From VRUE01 sp963716245 (lineage in GTDB: Bacteria; Actinomycetota; Thermoleophilia; Solirubrobacterales; 70-9), in contig OY970300.1 of the NCBI GenBank assembly GCA_963716245.1, positions 2,418,001 to 2,482,000 on the forward strand: 64,000 bases of DNA, in the 5' to 3' direction. The notes below the pieces were generated by a model. That model was not told the origin of the DNA. It saw only the letters and a list, made by a program, of their open reading frames with translations, and did not search any database. Below are positions 48,786-57,721 of this stretch, piece by piece; within the stretch, counting starts at the first letter, position 1, and each line of letters begins with the position of its first letter. A program made the position numbers and the translations under genes.

Positions 48786-49732
48786 TGCGACCGACCGTCT
48801 ACATCCCCCACTTCAACGGCGCGCGCCTGCTCGAACGCACGCTGCGCAGCCTCGCCGTGCAGAGTCGCCCGGCCGACGTGATCGTCGCCGACAACGGCTC
48901 GACCGACGACTCGGCCGCGATGGTGCGCGAGCGCTTCCCCGAGGTGACCGTGCACGAGCTGGGACGGAACCTCGGCTTCGGCGCGGCGATCGACGCGGCC
49001 GTCGAGGCGCACCCCGGCGACCCGGTCGTCGTGCTCAACAACGACGTCGAGTGCGAGCCCCGCTTCGTCGAGGCGCTGCTCGACGCCGCCGGCGACGACG
49101 CGCAGATGGCCGCCGCGATCCTCGTCCAGGAAGGAGCGCCGGACCTGATCGACTCGGCCGGCGTGGTCGCCGACCGAACCCTGCTGGGCTTCGACTACCT
49201 GCACGGCGAGCCGCTCGCGGCGGCCGAGGTGGCGCCGCCGCCGCTCGGACCGACCGGCGGGGCGGCGCTCTACCGCCACGCCGCGCTGCGCGCGGTCGGC
49301 GGCTTCGACGAGCGCATCTTCCTCTACTACGAGGACCTCGACCTGGCGCTGCGCCTGCACGCCGCCGGCGCGCGCTGCCGGCTCGCCCCCGGCGCCCGCG
49401 CCCTGCACGCCTACTCGGCCAGCCTCGGCGCCGGCAGCGGCGACAAGTACGCCCGCACCGGCTGGAGCCGCGGCTACATGCTGCGCCGCTACGGCGTGAT
49501 GTCGCGGCCCGGCACGGCGGTGCGGGTTCTCGCCTGCGAGGCCGCGATCTGCGCCGGCCAGCTGCTCGGCGACCGGACCGCGAAGGGACTCGGCGGGCGG
49601 CTGCGCGGCTGGCGCGACGCCGCCGGGCTCGAACGGCGCCGCGCCGACCCCGCCGGCCTGCTCGACGTCTCGGCTCACGAAGCGCTTGCCTGGCGCCGGC
49701 GGCGGCGCGCTCCGGGCCGGTCCGGCAGCTAG
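48785..49732 (+). CDS. GT2 glycosyltransferase
   Basis: The 315-residue GT-A enzyme resembles its upstream neighbour. VYIPHFNGARLLERTLRSLAVQ, VIVADNGSTDDSAAMVRERFP, ELGRNLGFGAAIDAAVEA, VLNNDVECEPRFVEALL and AALYRHAALRAVGGFDERIFLYYEDLDLALRLHAAG are visible. NND at the DxD position is common in this subgroup. The C-terminal 70 residues are basic and may associate with the membrane. The start is fixed by the TGATG junction. 14 bp separate it from wzt. Confidence 0.88.
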   Translation: MRPTVYIPHFNGARLLERTLRSLAVQSRPADVIVADNGSTDDSAAMVRERFPEVTVHELGRNLGFGAAIDAAVEAHPGDPVVVLNNDVECEPRFVEALLDAAGDDAQMAAAILVQEGAPDLIDSAGVVADRTLLGFDYLHGEPLAAAEVAPPPLGPTGGAALYRHAALRAVGGFDERIFLYYEDLDLALRLHAAGARCRLAPGARALHAYSASLGAGSGDKYARTGWSRGYMLRRYGVMSRPGTAVRVLACEAAICAGQLLGDRTAKGLGGRLRGWRDAAGLERRRADPAGLLDVSAHEALAWRRRRRAPGRSGS

Positions 49733-49746
49733 GCTCGGGCCGCCCG

Positions 49747-50988
49747 ATGGCCGGCGACGAAGCCAAACCGACCGTGATCGAGGTGCGGGAGCTGGAGAAG
49801 GCGTTCCGGATCCCCACCCACCGCGTCGACTCGCTCAAGGAGCGGGTCGTGCGCCCCTTCGCGGCGCGCGACTACCGCGAGCTGCGCGCCCTCGACAGGA
49901 TCTCGTTCGACGTCCACCAGGGCGAGTTCTTCGGGATCGTCGGCCGCAACGGGTCCGGCAAGAGCACCCTGCTGAAACTGCTCGCGAGCATCTACCGCGC
50001 CGACGCGGGCACGATCCGGATGGCCGGCCGGCTGGCCCCGTTCATCGAGCTCGGCGTCGGCTTCAACACCGAGTTGACCGCGCGCGAAAACGTGCTGCTC
50101 AACGGGGTGATGATGGGCCTGACCCCGCGCGACACGCGTGAGCGGGTCGAGGACGTGCTCGAGTTCGCCGAGCTGCGCGACTTCGCCGACCTGAAGCTGA
50201 AGAACTACTCGTCGGGGATGCTCGTCCGGCTCGCCTTCTCGGTGATGCTCCAGGCAGACGCCGACATCCTCCTGATCGACGAGGTGCTGGCCGTCGGCGA
50301 CGCCGCCTTCCAGCAGAAGTGCTCCGACGCGTTCCGCAACCTGAAAGCGGAAGGGAAGACGATCGTCCTCGTCACCCACGAGATGACGACCGTGGAGGAA
50401 TACTGCCACCGCGCGATGCTGATCGACGGCGGCCACATCCGCGAGATCGGCGACCCGGCCGAGATCGGCCGCCAGTACCTGCGGCTCAACTTCCAGCCGT
50501 CCTCGGACCTCGGTCACGAGGCCGCGCCGGCGACCTCGGAGGGCGCGCGCCTGCTCGGCGCCTGGATCGAGAACGCGGCCGGCGAGCGGGTCTCGGCGGT
50601 GGAGCGCGGCGAGGGTCTGCGCCTGCGCGCCGAGCTGGAGATCGAGCGAGCCGCCTACGGGCTGGGGATCGGCTTCATCATCGCCAACGCCGACGGGGTG
50701 GGAGTGTTCGAATTCGGCACCGAGCTGAAAGCGCGCGACGGCAGCGAGTCGCTCGGCGCCGGGGAGCGACTGATGGTCAGCGCCGAGCTGGAGAACCCGC
50801 TGGCGCCGGGTCACTACTACGTCCACTGCGGCGTCCACCAGAACAAACCGGCCCTCGACGAGGAGGTCTCCCTTTACGCCCACGCCGCCGCCGACTTCGT
50901 CGTCTTCGGCACCGTGCAGACCGGCGGCATCCTCTCGATCGAGCACGAGATCGAGGCCGTGGTCGAGGACGGGACGGAGGTCAGGTGA
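49747..50988 (+). CDS. wzt: polysaccharide ABC exporter ATP-binding protein with carbohydrate-binding tail
   Basis: This is a 413-residue Wzt-type protein. The ABC domain has Walker A VGRNGSGKSTLLKLL, FIELGVGFNTELTARENVLLNG, signature YSSGMLVRLAFSVML and Walker B ILLIDEVLAVGDAAFQ. Residues about 270-413 form a beta-sandwich Wzt C-terminal domain (GARLLGAWIENAAGERVSAVERGEGL ... GHYYVHCGVHQ) that in O-antigen systems recognises the terminal sugar of the finished chain. With Wzm it exports undecaprenyl-linked glycan. Its stop overlaps the Wzm start (GTGA). Confidence 0.94.
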   Translation: MAGDEAKPTVIEVRELEKAFRIPTHRVDSLKERVVRPFAARDYRELRALDRISFDVHQGEFFGIVGRNGSGKSTLLKLLASIYRADAGTIRMAGRLAPFIELGVGFNTELTARENVLLNGVMMGLTPRDTRERVEDVLEFAELRDFADLKLKNYSSGMLVRLAFSVMLQADADILLIDEVLAVGDAAFQQKCSDAFRNLKAEGKTIVLVTHEMTTVEEYCHRAMLIDGGHIREIGDPAEIGRQYLRLNFQPSSDLGHEAAPATSEGARLLGAWIENAAGERVSAVERGEGLRLRAELEIERAAYGLGIGFIIANADGVGVFEFGTELKARDGSESLGAGERLMVSAELENPLAPGHYYVHCGVHQNKPALDEEVSLYAHAAADFVVFGTVQTGGILSIEHEIEAVVEDGTEVR

Positions 50989-51836
50989 GCGACCCGGCGA
51001 CCGCAGTGGAGCTGCGCGAGGTCCGCGGCCCGTCGGCCCTCGGCGGCGGTCGGCGGCGCTTCCTCGACCTGCTCTGGCTGATGTCGAGCACCGAGTTCAA
51101 GCGCACCTACTTCGGCACGGTGCTCGGCTACGTCTGGTCGCTGATCCGGCCGCTGATGCTCTTCGCGGTGCTGCTCTTCGTCTTCACCAAGATCATCCGG
51201 CTCGGCAGCGGCGTCAACAACTACGCGGTGCTGCTGCTGCTCAACGTCGTCCTCTTCACCTTCTTCTCGGAAGCGACCTCGGCCGCGGTCGGCTCGGTCG
51301 TCGGCCAGGAGGGCGTCGTCCGCAAGACCCAGTTCCCACGCCTGGTGATCCCGCTCGCGGTCGTGCTCACCGCCTTCTTCAACCTCTGCCTCAACCTGCT
51401 GATCGTCTTCGTCTTCATCCTCGTCTGGGGGATCGACCCGACCTGGTCATGGCTGCTCTTCCCGGTGGGCCTGGCGATGCTGTTCGTCTTCACCACTGCG
51501 GTCAGCGTTCTGCTCTCGGTGCTTTACGTGCGCTTCCGCGACGTGATGATCATCTGGACGGTGCTGGCGCAGGTGCTCTTCTACGCGACGCCGGTGATCT
51601 ATCCGATCGAGATCATCGAAAACGAGACCTACCGTGACGTGATCTTCCTCAATCCGCTGGCGCCGATCTTCGAGCAGATCCGCGTCTGGGTGCTCGATCC
51701 GGCCGCGCCGACCGCGACCGAGATCGCCGGCGGGTGGGTCCACCTGCTCCCGGCCGCTGCGATCTTCGTCTTCACCTGCGTATTCGCCGTCTGGATCTTC
51801 AACCGCGACGCGCCCCGCATAGCCGAGGAACTCTGA
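50985..51836 (+). CDS. wzm: polysaccharide ABC exporter permease
   Basis: The 283-residue ABC-2 type permease has six hydrophobic segments. The N-terminal amphipathic part LLWLMSSTEFKRTYFGTVLGYVWSLIRPLMLFAVLLFVFTKI and VGQEGVVRKTQFPRLVIPLAVVLTAFF are typical of Wzm/TagG. The start is GTG at 50985, overlapping the wzt stop. Together with Wzt it forms the channel for lipid-linked polysaccharide. One base separates it from the next membrane protein gene. Confidence 0.93.
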   Translation: MSDPATAVELREVRGPSALGGGRRRFLDLLWLMSSTEFKRTYFGTVLGYVWSLIRPLMLFAVLLFVFTKIIRLGSGVNNYAVLLLLNVVLFTFFSEATSAAVGSVVGQEGVVRKTQFPRLVIPLAVVLTAFFNLCLNLLIVFVFILVWGIDPTWSWLLFPVGLAMLFVFTTAVSVLLSVLYVRFRDVMIIWTVLAQVLFYATPVIYPIEIIENETYRDVIFLNPLAPIFEQIRVWVLDPAAPTATEIAGGWVHLLPAAAIFVFTCVFAVWIFNRDAPRIAEEL

Positions 51837-51837
51837 G

Positions 51838-53250
51838 GTGAGCGGGATCGGGGCGCTGCGCCGACGGCTCGGCGAGTCGCTGTTCCCGGACGCACCGGGG
51901 CGGGCGGGGGCGAGCCGCGGCGAGGAGCTGGTCCTCGTCGCCGCCGTCCTGGTCCTCGGCAGCGTGCTGCAGCTGCTGCGGCCCGGCTTCGACGCCTCGC
52001 TCAACGCGCTCTGGGCCGAGGACGGGCCGATCTTCCTGCAGGGGGCGCTGAGCGAGGGCTTCCTCGACGCGGTCTTCTCCCCCTACGCCGGCTACCTGGT
52101 CGTCGTCCCGCGGCTGATCGGCGAGGCGGCGGCGGGGGTCGCGATCGAAGACGCCGCGGCAGCGGTGGGGATCCTCTCGGCCGGGGTCGCCGCGCTGAGC
52201 GGGCTGGTGGTCTGGTACGCGAGCGCTGCGCACATCCGCAGCCCGCTGCTGCGCGGCACGCTCGCCGCGCTGACGGTGCTCGCGCCGGTCGCCGGGCTCG
52301 AGTCGCTCGACTCGGCCGCCTACGTCCCCTGGTACATGCTCTTCGCGACCTTCTGGCTGCTGCTCTGGCGGCCCGCGACGATGCTGGGCGCCGGACTCGC
52401 GGCGCTGTTCGTCCTCGCGACGGGCCTGAGCACGCCCGGGGTCTGGTTCTTCGCCCCGCTGGCGGTGCTGCGCATGCTGGCGCTGCGCGACCGGCGCGAC
52501 GGGACGATCGTCGCCGGCTTCTGGGCCGGCGCGATCGCGCAGGTGCCGGTCCTGATGCTCAACCGGGAAGAGGCGGTCGAGCCCGCCTGGGCGAACGAGA
52601 TCTGGGCAGCCTACGCGCAGCGCGTCGTCGACGGAGCGGCGCTCGGCGAACGGCTCGGCGGCTCCGCCTGGGAGCACCTCGGCTGGCCGTTCCTAGCCCT
52701 GATGACGCTCGGCGCGGCGGTCGGGCTCGTCGTCGCGTTCCGCCGCTCCGACGCGACGGCCCGCTGGTTCGCGATCGTAGCCGTGCCGACCTCGGTGGCG
52801 CTCTTCGTCGTCTCCGCCTACCAGCGCGCCGTCGGCGACCAGATCGTCTGGCCGCTCGACACCTACCACGGTGCCGCCGGCCGCTACGCGATCGTGCCGG
52901 CGCTCCTGCTGGTCAGCGTCGCCTTGGTCCTGATCGACCGTGCTTCCGGTGCGCCTTATGGACCTCCTGGGTACAAAAGGAGCACCGGAAGCCCGAGCGG
53001 CTCGCGGCGGGCGCGCGTTCTGGGGCTGGCTGTCGTCGCCGTCCTCGCCGTCGGCATCGTCACCTCGTTCGACGTGCGCGACGACGCCGTGCGCGGCACG
53101 CCGCCCTGGGACGAGGCGCTGAGCGAAGCCGCCTCAGCCTGTGTCGCCGACCGCCTCGCCGACGTGTCCGTGCCCACCTCGCCGCCGCCCTTCGGCCTCT
53201 CGGTCGCCTGCGAGCGGATCGAGTCCCTCGCGGAGAAACCGACCGGCTGA
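51838..53250 (+). CDS. polytopic membrane protein, possible GT-C glycosyltransferase
   Basis: The 470-residue protein has about ten hydrophobic helices. ASLNALWAEDGPIFLQGAL, between helices 1 and 2, places an acidic pair (ED) in the first outer loop, as GT-C enzymes do. The helices YVPWYMLFATFWLLLWRP and WFFAPLAVLRMLAL follow. The C-terminal region has one further helix (ARVLGLAVVAVLAVGIVTSF) and an extracytoplasmic tail with two cysteines. I do not recognise a named family. GTG start, one base after the Wzm stop, so it is part of the export operon and may modify or assemble the glycan outside. Confidence 0.65.
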   Translation: MSGIGALRRRLGESLFPDAPGRAGASRGEELVLVAAVLVLGSVLQLLRPGFDASLNALWAEDGPIFLQGALSEGFLDAVFSPYAGYLVVVPRLIGEAAAGVAIEDAAAAVGILSAGVAALSGLVVWYASAAHIRSPLLRGTLAALTVLAPVAGLESLDSAAYVPWYMLFATFWLLLWRPATMLGAGLAALFVLATGLSTPGVWFFAPLAVLRMLALRDRRDGTIVAGFWAGAIAQVPVLMLNREEAVEPAWANEIWAAYAQRVVDGAALGERLGGSAWEHLGWPFLALMTLGAAVGLVVAFRRSDATARWFAIVAVPTSVALFVVSAYQRAVGDQIVWPLDTYHGAAGRYAIVPALLLVSVALVLIDRASGAPYGPPGYKRSTGSPSGSRRARVLGLAVVAVLAVGIVTSFDVRDDAVRGTPPWDEALSEAASACVADRLADVSVPTSPPPFGLSVACERIESLAEKPTG

Positions 53251-53254
53251 TCGC

Positions 53255-53278
53255 AGCCTTTACGATAATGTAAAGGCT
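53255..53278 (+). promoter_or_regulatory. inverted repeat overlapping the vapBC promoter
   Basis: AGCCTTTAC, GATAAT, GTAAAGGCT: a perfect 9-bp inverted repeat that ends on the base before the vapB ATG. TACGAT within it resembles an actinobacterial -10 box, which would put transcription start almost at the ATG, with no room for a ribosome site. It is a likely VapBC operator. Confidence 0.7.
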
Positions 53279-53497
53279 ATGCCGCGCATCTCCACCAAGC
53301 ATCAGGTGACCCTGCCGGTCGAGTCCTTGGAGGCTGCGGGCTTGCGCGCGGGCGACGAGGTCGTAATCGAGGCAGAGGGCGAGGACCGGATCGTCGTCCA
53401 CCGTGCCTCTCCCGACCTCCCCGCGGCACTCGGGGTCTTCGAGGGTCTTTACGAGCCCGGTTACCTCGAGCGCCTGCGCTCCGAAGAGCGGGCGTAG
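53279..53497 (+). CDS. vapB: VapB-type antitoxin (AbrB/SpoVT-like)
   Basis: The 72-residue protein opens MPRISTKHQVTLPVESLEAAGLRAGDEVVIEAEG, the swapped-hairpin AbrB/MazE-type DNA-binding fold. The C-terminal part (LGVFEGLYEPGYLERLRSEERA) is the usual toxin-wrapping tail. It should bind and neutralise the PIN toxin encoded 9 bp downstream and repress the promoter through the perfect palindrome directly upstream. The ATG immediately follows that palindrome. Confidence 0.87.
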   Translation: MPRISTKHQVTLPVESLEAAGLRAGDEVVIEAEGEDRIVVHRASPDLPAALGVFEGLYEPGYLERLRSEERA

Positions 53498-53506
53498 GGC
53501 CCCGGA

Positions 53507-53920
53507 GTGAGCGCGTGCGTGCTCGACACCGACGTCGTCATAGCCGCACTCGACCGCGCCGATGCCCACCATCGCGCCGCCGCCACTGCGTTCGAACGTT
53601 TTGCCGATGAGCAGGTGGAACTGGTGCTGTGCACGGTGAACTACGCGGAGGCGCTGGTCCGTCCAGCCGACGACGAGCGTGACTTGCGCGCCGCGGTCAA
53701 CGCGATCGCCAGGCTCGGCATCCGCCTGCTCGCACCCGACCCCGCTCTCGCGCGCAACGCCGCCCGGCGCCGCGGGCTGGGCGTGAGCCTCGCCGATGGC
53801 TTTGCCATCGCAACCGCCGAGAACGTCGGTGCCGACCTTGCCTCGTTCGACAGGCGGGTCCGCCGCGCCCTCGACGCAGCCGGTCTTCGACTCACCCCGG
53901 CGCTGACTCCTGAGCCGTAG
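53507..53920 (+). CDS. vapC: VapC-type PIN-domain ribonuclease toxin
   Basis: The 137-residue PIN protein has LDTDVVIAALDRADAHH with the first acidic residues, TVNYAEALVRP with the conserved Glu, and GVSLADGFAIATAENVGADLASFDRR with the later Asp residues, so the quartet of metal-binding acids is intact. It would cleave RNA unless bound by VapB. GTG start after GGAG. Its last 29 nt overlap the 3' end of the convergent membrane-protein gene. Confidence 0.9.
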   Translation: MSACVLDTDVVIAALDRADAHHRAAATAFERFADEQVELVLCTVNYAEALVRPADDERDLRAAVNAIARLGIRLLAPDPALARNAARRRGLGVSLADGFAIATAENVGADLASFDRRVRRALDAAGLRLTPALTPEP

Positions 53921-55655
53921 CAGTCAGCGGCACACGACCTTCCGAGGAGGTCTGCTCGCCCGGAGCCATGGAGGCCCCCGCTGCGCCGCGGAAGGCGACC
54001 AGGCCGAAGCCGGCGAGGCCGGCGGCGGCTAGCAGGGCCGCTATCGGCGAGTAGGCGGTGCCTGGCAGCGGTTCGAGCGAGGGCACGTAGAGGAGGAGGA
54101 CGAGCAGCGCGTTCAGCGCCGCGACCGCGACCGCGAGCCGCGTCGAGACCGCGTAGAGCCCGACTGCGCAGCCGCAGAGCGCGAGCAACGGCACGGTCAT
54201 GCTGCCGACGTGGAGGAAGGCGATCGCGTTGGGCGAGCCGAACAGGAGCAGCCCCCAGGCGAGGCAGCCGATCGCGACGAAGGCGAAGCAGAAGAGGGCG
54301 AAGCGCCACTCGGCGATCCGCCGGCGGCCGCGGTCGCGCGCGAGCAGCATCGCCACGGGCGCGATCAGGAAGATGCCGAGCACCGGCAGCAGCGAGAAGA
54401 AGCGCGGGTCGCGGAAGGCGGCGATCGCCTGCTCGAACTCCCCGTCGCCAAGCGCGTCGATGCCTTCGTCGATCTTGCCCGGCGCGTGCGGAACGCCCGA
54501 CATTTCGGCGAAGTTGTCCCACTTGGCGTCGATCGCACCCCCCAGGCCGACCTCGCGGTAGGAGTCGACGATCGCCTCGACGGCGCCGCGGTCGTCGATC
54601 TCCATCACACCGCCGAGCTGCCACTTGAGCAGCCGGTCGCCGGGCGGATCGGCATAGCGCTGGTAGGCGGACCACGGCGCCATCAGGAGGAAGCCGGCGA
54701 GCAGCGCGGCGCCGAGCCAGCGCCCGCTCGGCATCCCGCGGAGCGCGCCGAGCACTAGGACCGGGACGACCCCGAAGGCGCTCGAGCCGTGCGAGAGCAG
54801 CGCCAGGGCGCAGAGCGCAGCGAGCAGGGCGCCGACGCGCGGATCGCGGCGCCAGCGCTCCCACTGCGGGGCGAGGACGAGCGCGAGTGCGGCAAGCAGG
54901 AAGGTCGCGGCGATCAGCTTCGGCCAGACGAAGAAGCCGTGCAGGATCGCGACGTCGCTGACCATTGCAGCCAGCATCGCCAGGCCGCGCGGGAAGCGGC
55001 CCAGGCCCGCGGCGCAGAGGACCGCCCACATCGCGACGATCCAGAGCTGCTGGACGACCGAGCTGAGCACCTCGTAGTGGAGCATCGCGTCCCAGGCGAA
55101 GGTGCGCTGCGAGAGCACGTAGCCGATCTGCAGGGGCGGCCGGTCGCTGGAGAGCCACTCGCCGCCGAACAGTGGCGGGGTCCCGGAGTGGCCGTTCTCG
55201 AAGAACCAGCTGGAGTAGAACTGCGGGATGTCGTTGTCGGAGGGCAGCGGGCCGGAGAAGCGAGTCGAGGAGGTCGGCAGCGCCAGGTCGCTGCCGCCGT
55301 GCAGGAAGCCGAGGTAGATGACGAAGAAGCTGCCCAGCACCCAGAGCAGCAGCGGCGTGCGCAGCTGGGCGAGCAGCTCCCGATCGAGGTTCGCCCGCCA
55401 GCAGGACCAGACGCCCACCTCGATCGCGCCGAACAGCACCAGGTAGGCCCAGATCCGGCCGATCTCCGGGCTCGCGTAGTAGGCCCCGAAGGAGAGGAAC
55501 GCGACGACCCCCGAGGCGGCCAGGGCGATGGCGAGGATCAGCGGCACGCTGCGCGCGCCCCGACGCACCGCCAGCAGCGCCGCCGCGATGCCCGGGGCGG
55601 CGGTCAGCGCCAGGTGCTCGATCAGCTTCCAGAGAATCTCGGCGTTGTCGATCAC
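53892..55655 (-). CDS. large polytopic membrane protein, possible GT-C type
   Basis: The 587-residue protein has more than ten hydrophobic helices. A long extracytoplasmic stretch after the fourth helix (LHGGSDLALPTSSTRFSGPLPSDNDIPQFYSSWFFENG) contains acidic residues. LSSDRPPLQIGYVLSQRTFAWDAMLHYE follows, as in membrane glycosyltransferase-like proteins. A second outer loop near residues 360-420 holds IDDRGAVEAIVDSYREVGLGGAIDAKWDNFAEM. The C-terminus is Ser/Thr-rich. I cannot name the family. It lies in the polysaccharide locus, divergent from the coiled-coil/GT2 pair. Its 3' end overlaps vapC. Confidence 0.65.
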   Translation of the reverse strand: MIDNAEILWKLIEHLALTAAPGIAAALLAVRRGARSVPLILAIALAASGVVAFLSFGAYYASPEIGRIWAYLVLFGAIEVGVWSCWRANLDRELLAQLRTPLLLWVLGSFFVIYLGFLHGGSDLALPTSSTRFSGPLPSDNDIPQFYSSWFFENGHSGTPPLFGGEWLSSDRPPLQIGYVLSQRTFAWDAMLHYEVLSSVVQQLWIVAMWAVLCAAGLGRFPRGLAMLAAMVSDVAILHGFFVWPKLIAATFLLAALALVLAPQWERWRRDPRVGALLAALCALALLSHGSSAFGVVPVLVLGALRGMPSGRWLGAALLAGFLLMAPWSAYQRYADPPGDRLLKWQLGGVMEIDDRGAVEAIVDSYREVGLGGAIDAKWDNFAEMSGVPHAPGKIDEGIDALGDGEFEQAIAAFRDPRFFSLLPVLGIFLIAPVAMLLARDRGRRRIAEWRFALFCFAFVAIGCLAWGLLLFGSPNAIAFLHVGSMTVPLLALCGCAVGLYAVSTRLAVAVAALNALLVLLLYVPSLEPLPGTAYSPIAALLAAAGLAGFGLVAFRGAAGASMAPGEQTSSEGRVPLTATAQESAPG

Positions 55656-55755
55656 GGGGCCGCGGACCTTCCCTCAACGAGCATGGCCGGACAGGTTCCC
55701 ACCACTGTCAAACCTGCTGAGGCGGCAGGCGCGGACGGGGGTAGACTCGCGGGCT

Positions 55756-56031
55756 ATGGCGGATGCGGCGAAAACGCCGAGCCCTTCCGGCGAGGGCTTC
55801 GAGGGCGCGGACTGCGAGGCGCTGCGCGAGCAGATCGCCGAGCAGAAGGAGGAGATCCTGCGCCTGCGCGACCTGCTGATCGCCAAGGACGCCGAACTCG
55901 GCGTCGCGCGGGGCAAGCTGACCGAGCTGACCGAGCACTCGGCCCGCTTCGCCGTGGCCGCCCGCTCGGTGCAGGCGCGCGTCCCGGGCCTGCTCCGCAA
56001 AGCCGCGGGACGGCTGCGCCGCAGGGCCTGA
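55756..56031 (+). CDS. small coiled-coil protein upstream of a glycosyltransferase
   Basis: The 91-residue protein has a heptad-rich helix CEALREQIAEQKEEILRLRDLLIAKDAELGVARGKLTELTEHS and a basic C-terminus (RVPGLLRKAAGRLRRRA). No membrane segment or catalytic motif. Codon use is as in its neighbours, and the gene sits 4 bp before the double-GT2 gene, so it is probably translated. It might scaffold or recruit the glycosyltransferase to the membrane through its basic tail; that is inference. Confidence 0.6.
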   Translation: MADAAKTPSPSGEGFEGADCEALREQIAEQKEEILRLRDLLIAKDAELGVARGKLTELTEHSARFAVAARSVQARVPGLLRKAAGRLRRRA

Positions 56032-56035
56032 GCCG

Positions 56036-57721
56036 GTGGCCGACGCGCCCCGCTTCTCGATCGTCACGCCGGTCCACGAGACGCCGGCCGACGTGCTGCG
56101 GGCGATGCTGCGCTCGGTGCGACGTCAGCGCTTCGCCGACTGGGAGCTGTGCCTCGTCGACGACCGCTCCGAGCAGCGGCACGTGGGCGAGATCCTGGCC
56201 GAGGCCGAGCGCGGGGACGAGCGCATCCGGGTCAGCCGCCGGGAGGAGAACGGCGGCATCGTCGCCGCCTCCAACGACGCGCTGGCGATGGCGCGGGGCG
56301 AGTTCGTCGCCCTGCTCGATCACGACGACATGCTCCACCCCGACGCCCTGGAGCTGGTCGACAACGCCCTGCGCGCCAACCCGGAGGCCGACTACGCCTA
56401 CAGCGACGAAGACAAGCTCGACGCCGGCGGTCACCACACGGGTCCGTTCTTCAAGCCGGACTGGTCGCCGGAGCGCTTCCGCACCCAGATGTACACGTGT
56501 CACCTCAGCGTTCTGCGGCGTTCGCTGGTCGAGCAGGTCGGCGGGTTCGACCCCGACTTCGAGGGCTCCCAGGACTGGGACCTGATCCTCAAGGTCACCG
56601 AGCGCGCCCGCGACGTGGTCCACGTGCCGCGCGTCCTCTACCACTGGCGCATGCTCGAGACCTCGGCCGCCGGGCGCGGCGAAGCGGCGAAACCGTGGGC
56701 CTTCGAGGCCGGCACCCGCGCGGTGCAGGCGCACTGCCAGCGGATCGGCCTGCCTGCCCGAGTCGAGCGCGACACCGAGCATCCCGGGGTGTACCGCCTG
56801 CGGCCCGACCTCCAGCGCCAGCCACCGGTGAGCATCGTGATCCCGACCGGTGGGCAGACCCGCGAGGTCCGCTTCGAGCAGGTCGTCCTGGTCACCCACT
56901 GCGTGCGCAGCATCGTCGAGACCTCGACCTACGAGAACTACGAGATCGTCTGCGTCGCCGACTCCTCGACCGACCCCGCGGTGCTCGACGAGCTGCGCGG
57001 GATCGCCGGGGACCGGCTGCGGATCGTGCCCTACGACCGGCCGTTCAGCTTCTCGGCCAAGATCAACGCGGGGGCGGTGCGCAGCGAGGGCGAGCACCTG
57101 CTGCTGCTCAACGACGACATGGAGGTGATCGCGCCCGACTGGATCGAGCGGCTGGTCATGTACTCCGACCACGAGGGGATCGGCGCCGTCGGCGGGCGCC
57201 TGATCTGGGAGGACTGCCGGCTCCAGCACGTCGGCGTGCTGTTCGAGAACGGCGGCTTTCCCGGTCACCCCTATCGCGGCTTCCCCGGCGACTTCGCCGG
57301 CTACGCCAACACCGTCCTGCTCGCCCAGAACCTCCTGGCCGTCACCGGCGCCTGCCTGATGACCCCCCGCGCAGCGTTCGAGGAGGTCGGCGGCCTGACC
57401 ACCACCTTCCCGGTCAACTACAACGACATCGACTACTGCCTCAAGCTCCGCACCCTCGGCCTCCGCGTCGTCTACGACCCCGACACGATCCTCTACCACT
57501 TCGAGTCCTCCAGCCGCTCCTCCGACGTCGATGACTGGGAGATGGAGATGCTGATCGAACGCTGGGCCCACCTGACCGTGCCGGACCCCTACTCGAACCC
57601 GGCCCTGCGCTACGGGACGCCGCGACTGAGCTCACCGTTCAAATGGGCGAAGCGGCGACTAGGGCACGCTGGCGTTCGAGGTGTATTGTCTTCATATTTG
57701 AGTGAGAGATTTGAGCCATAA
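56036..57721 (+). CDS. tandem GT2 glycosyltransferase (two GT-A domains)
   Basis: The 561-residue protein has two family 2 domains. Domain 1: FSIVTPVHETPADVLRAMLRSV, LVDDRSEQ, VALLDHDDMLHPDALEL (DHDD near residue 94) and FEGSQDWDLILKVTERA. Domain 2 from about residue 265: VSIVIPTGGQTREV, VCVADSSTDPAVL, LLLLNDDMEVIAPDWIERLVMYSD and FPVNYNDIDYCLKLRTLG. The arrangement resembles O-antigen chain-building and rhamnan-synthesis proteins. GTG start, 4 bp after the coiled-coil gene. Its final codons overlap the next, less GC-rich gene by 20 nt. Confidence 0.88.
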   Translation: MADAPRFSIVTPVHETPADVLRAMLRSVRRQRFADWELCLVDDRSEQRHVGEILAEAERGDERIRVSRREENGGIVAASNDALAMARGEFVALLDHDDMLHPDALELVDNALRANPEADYAYSDEDKLDAGGHHTGPFFKPDWSPERFRTQMYTCHLSVLRRSLVEQVGGFDPDFEGSQDWDLILKVTERARDVVHVPRVLYHWRMLETSAAGRGEAAKPWAFEAGTRAVQAHCQRIGLPARVERDTEHPGVYRLRPDLQRQPPVSIVIPTGGQTREVRFEQVVLVTHCVRSIVETSTYENYEIVCVADSSTDPAVLDELRGIAGDRLRIVPYDRPFSFSAKINAGAVRSEGEHLLLLNDDMEVIAPDWIERLVMYSDHEGIGAVGGRLIWEDCRLQHVGVLFENGGFPGHPYRGFPGDFAGYANTVLLAQNLLAVTGACLMTPRAAFEEVGGLTTTFPVNYNDIDYCLKLRTLGLRVVYDPDTILYHFESSSRSSDVDDWEMEMLIERWAHLTVPDPYSNPALRYGTPRLSSPFKWAKRRLGHAGVRGVLSSYLSERFEP

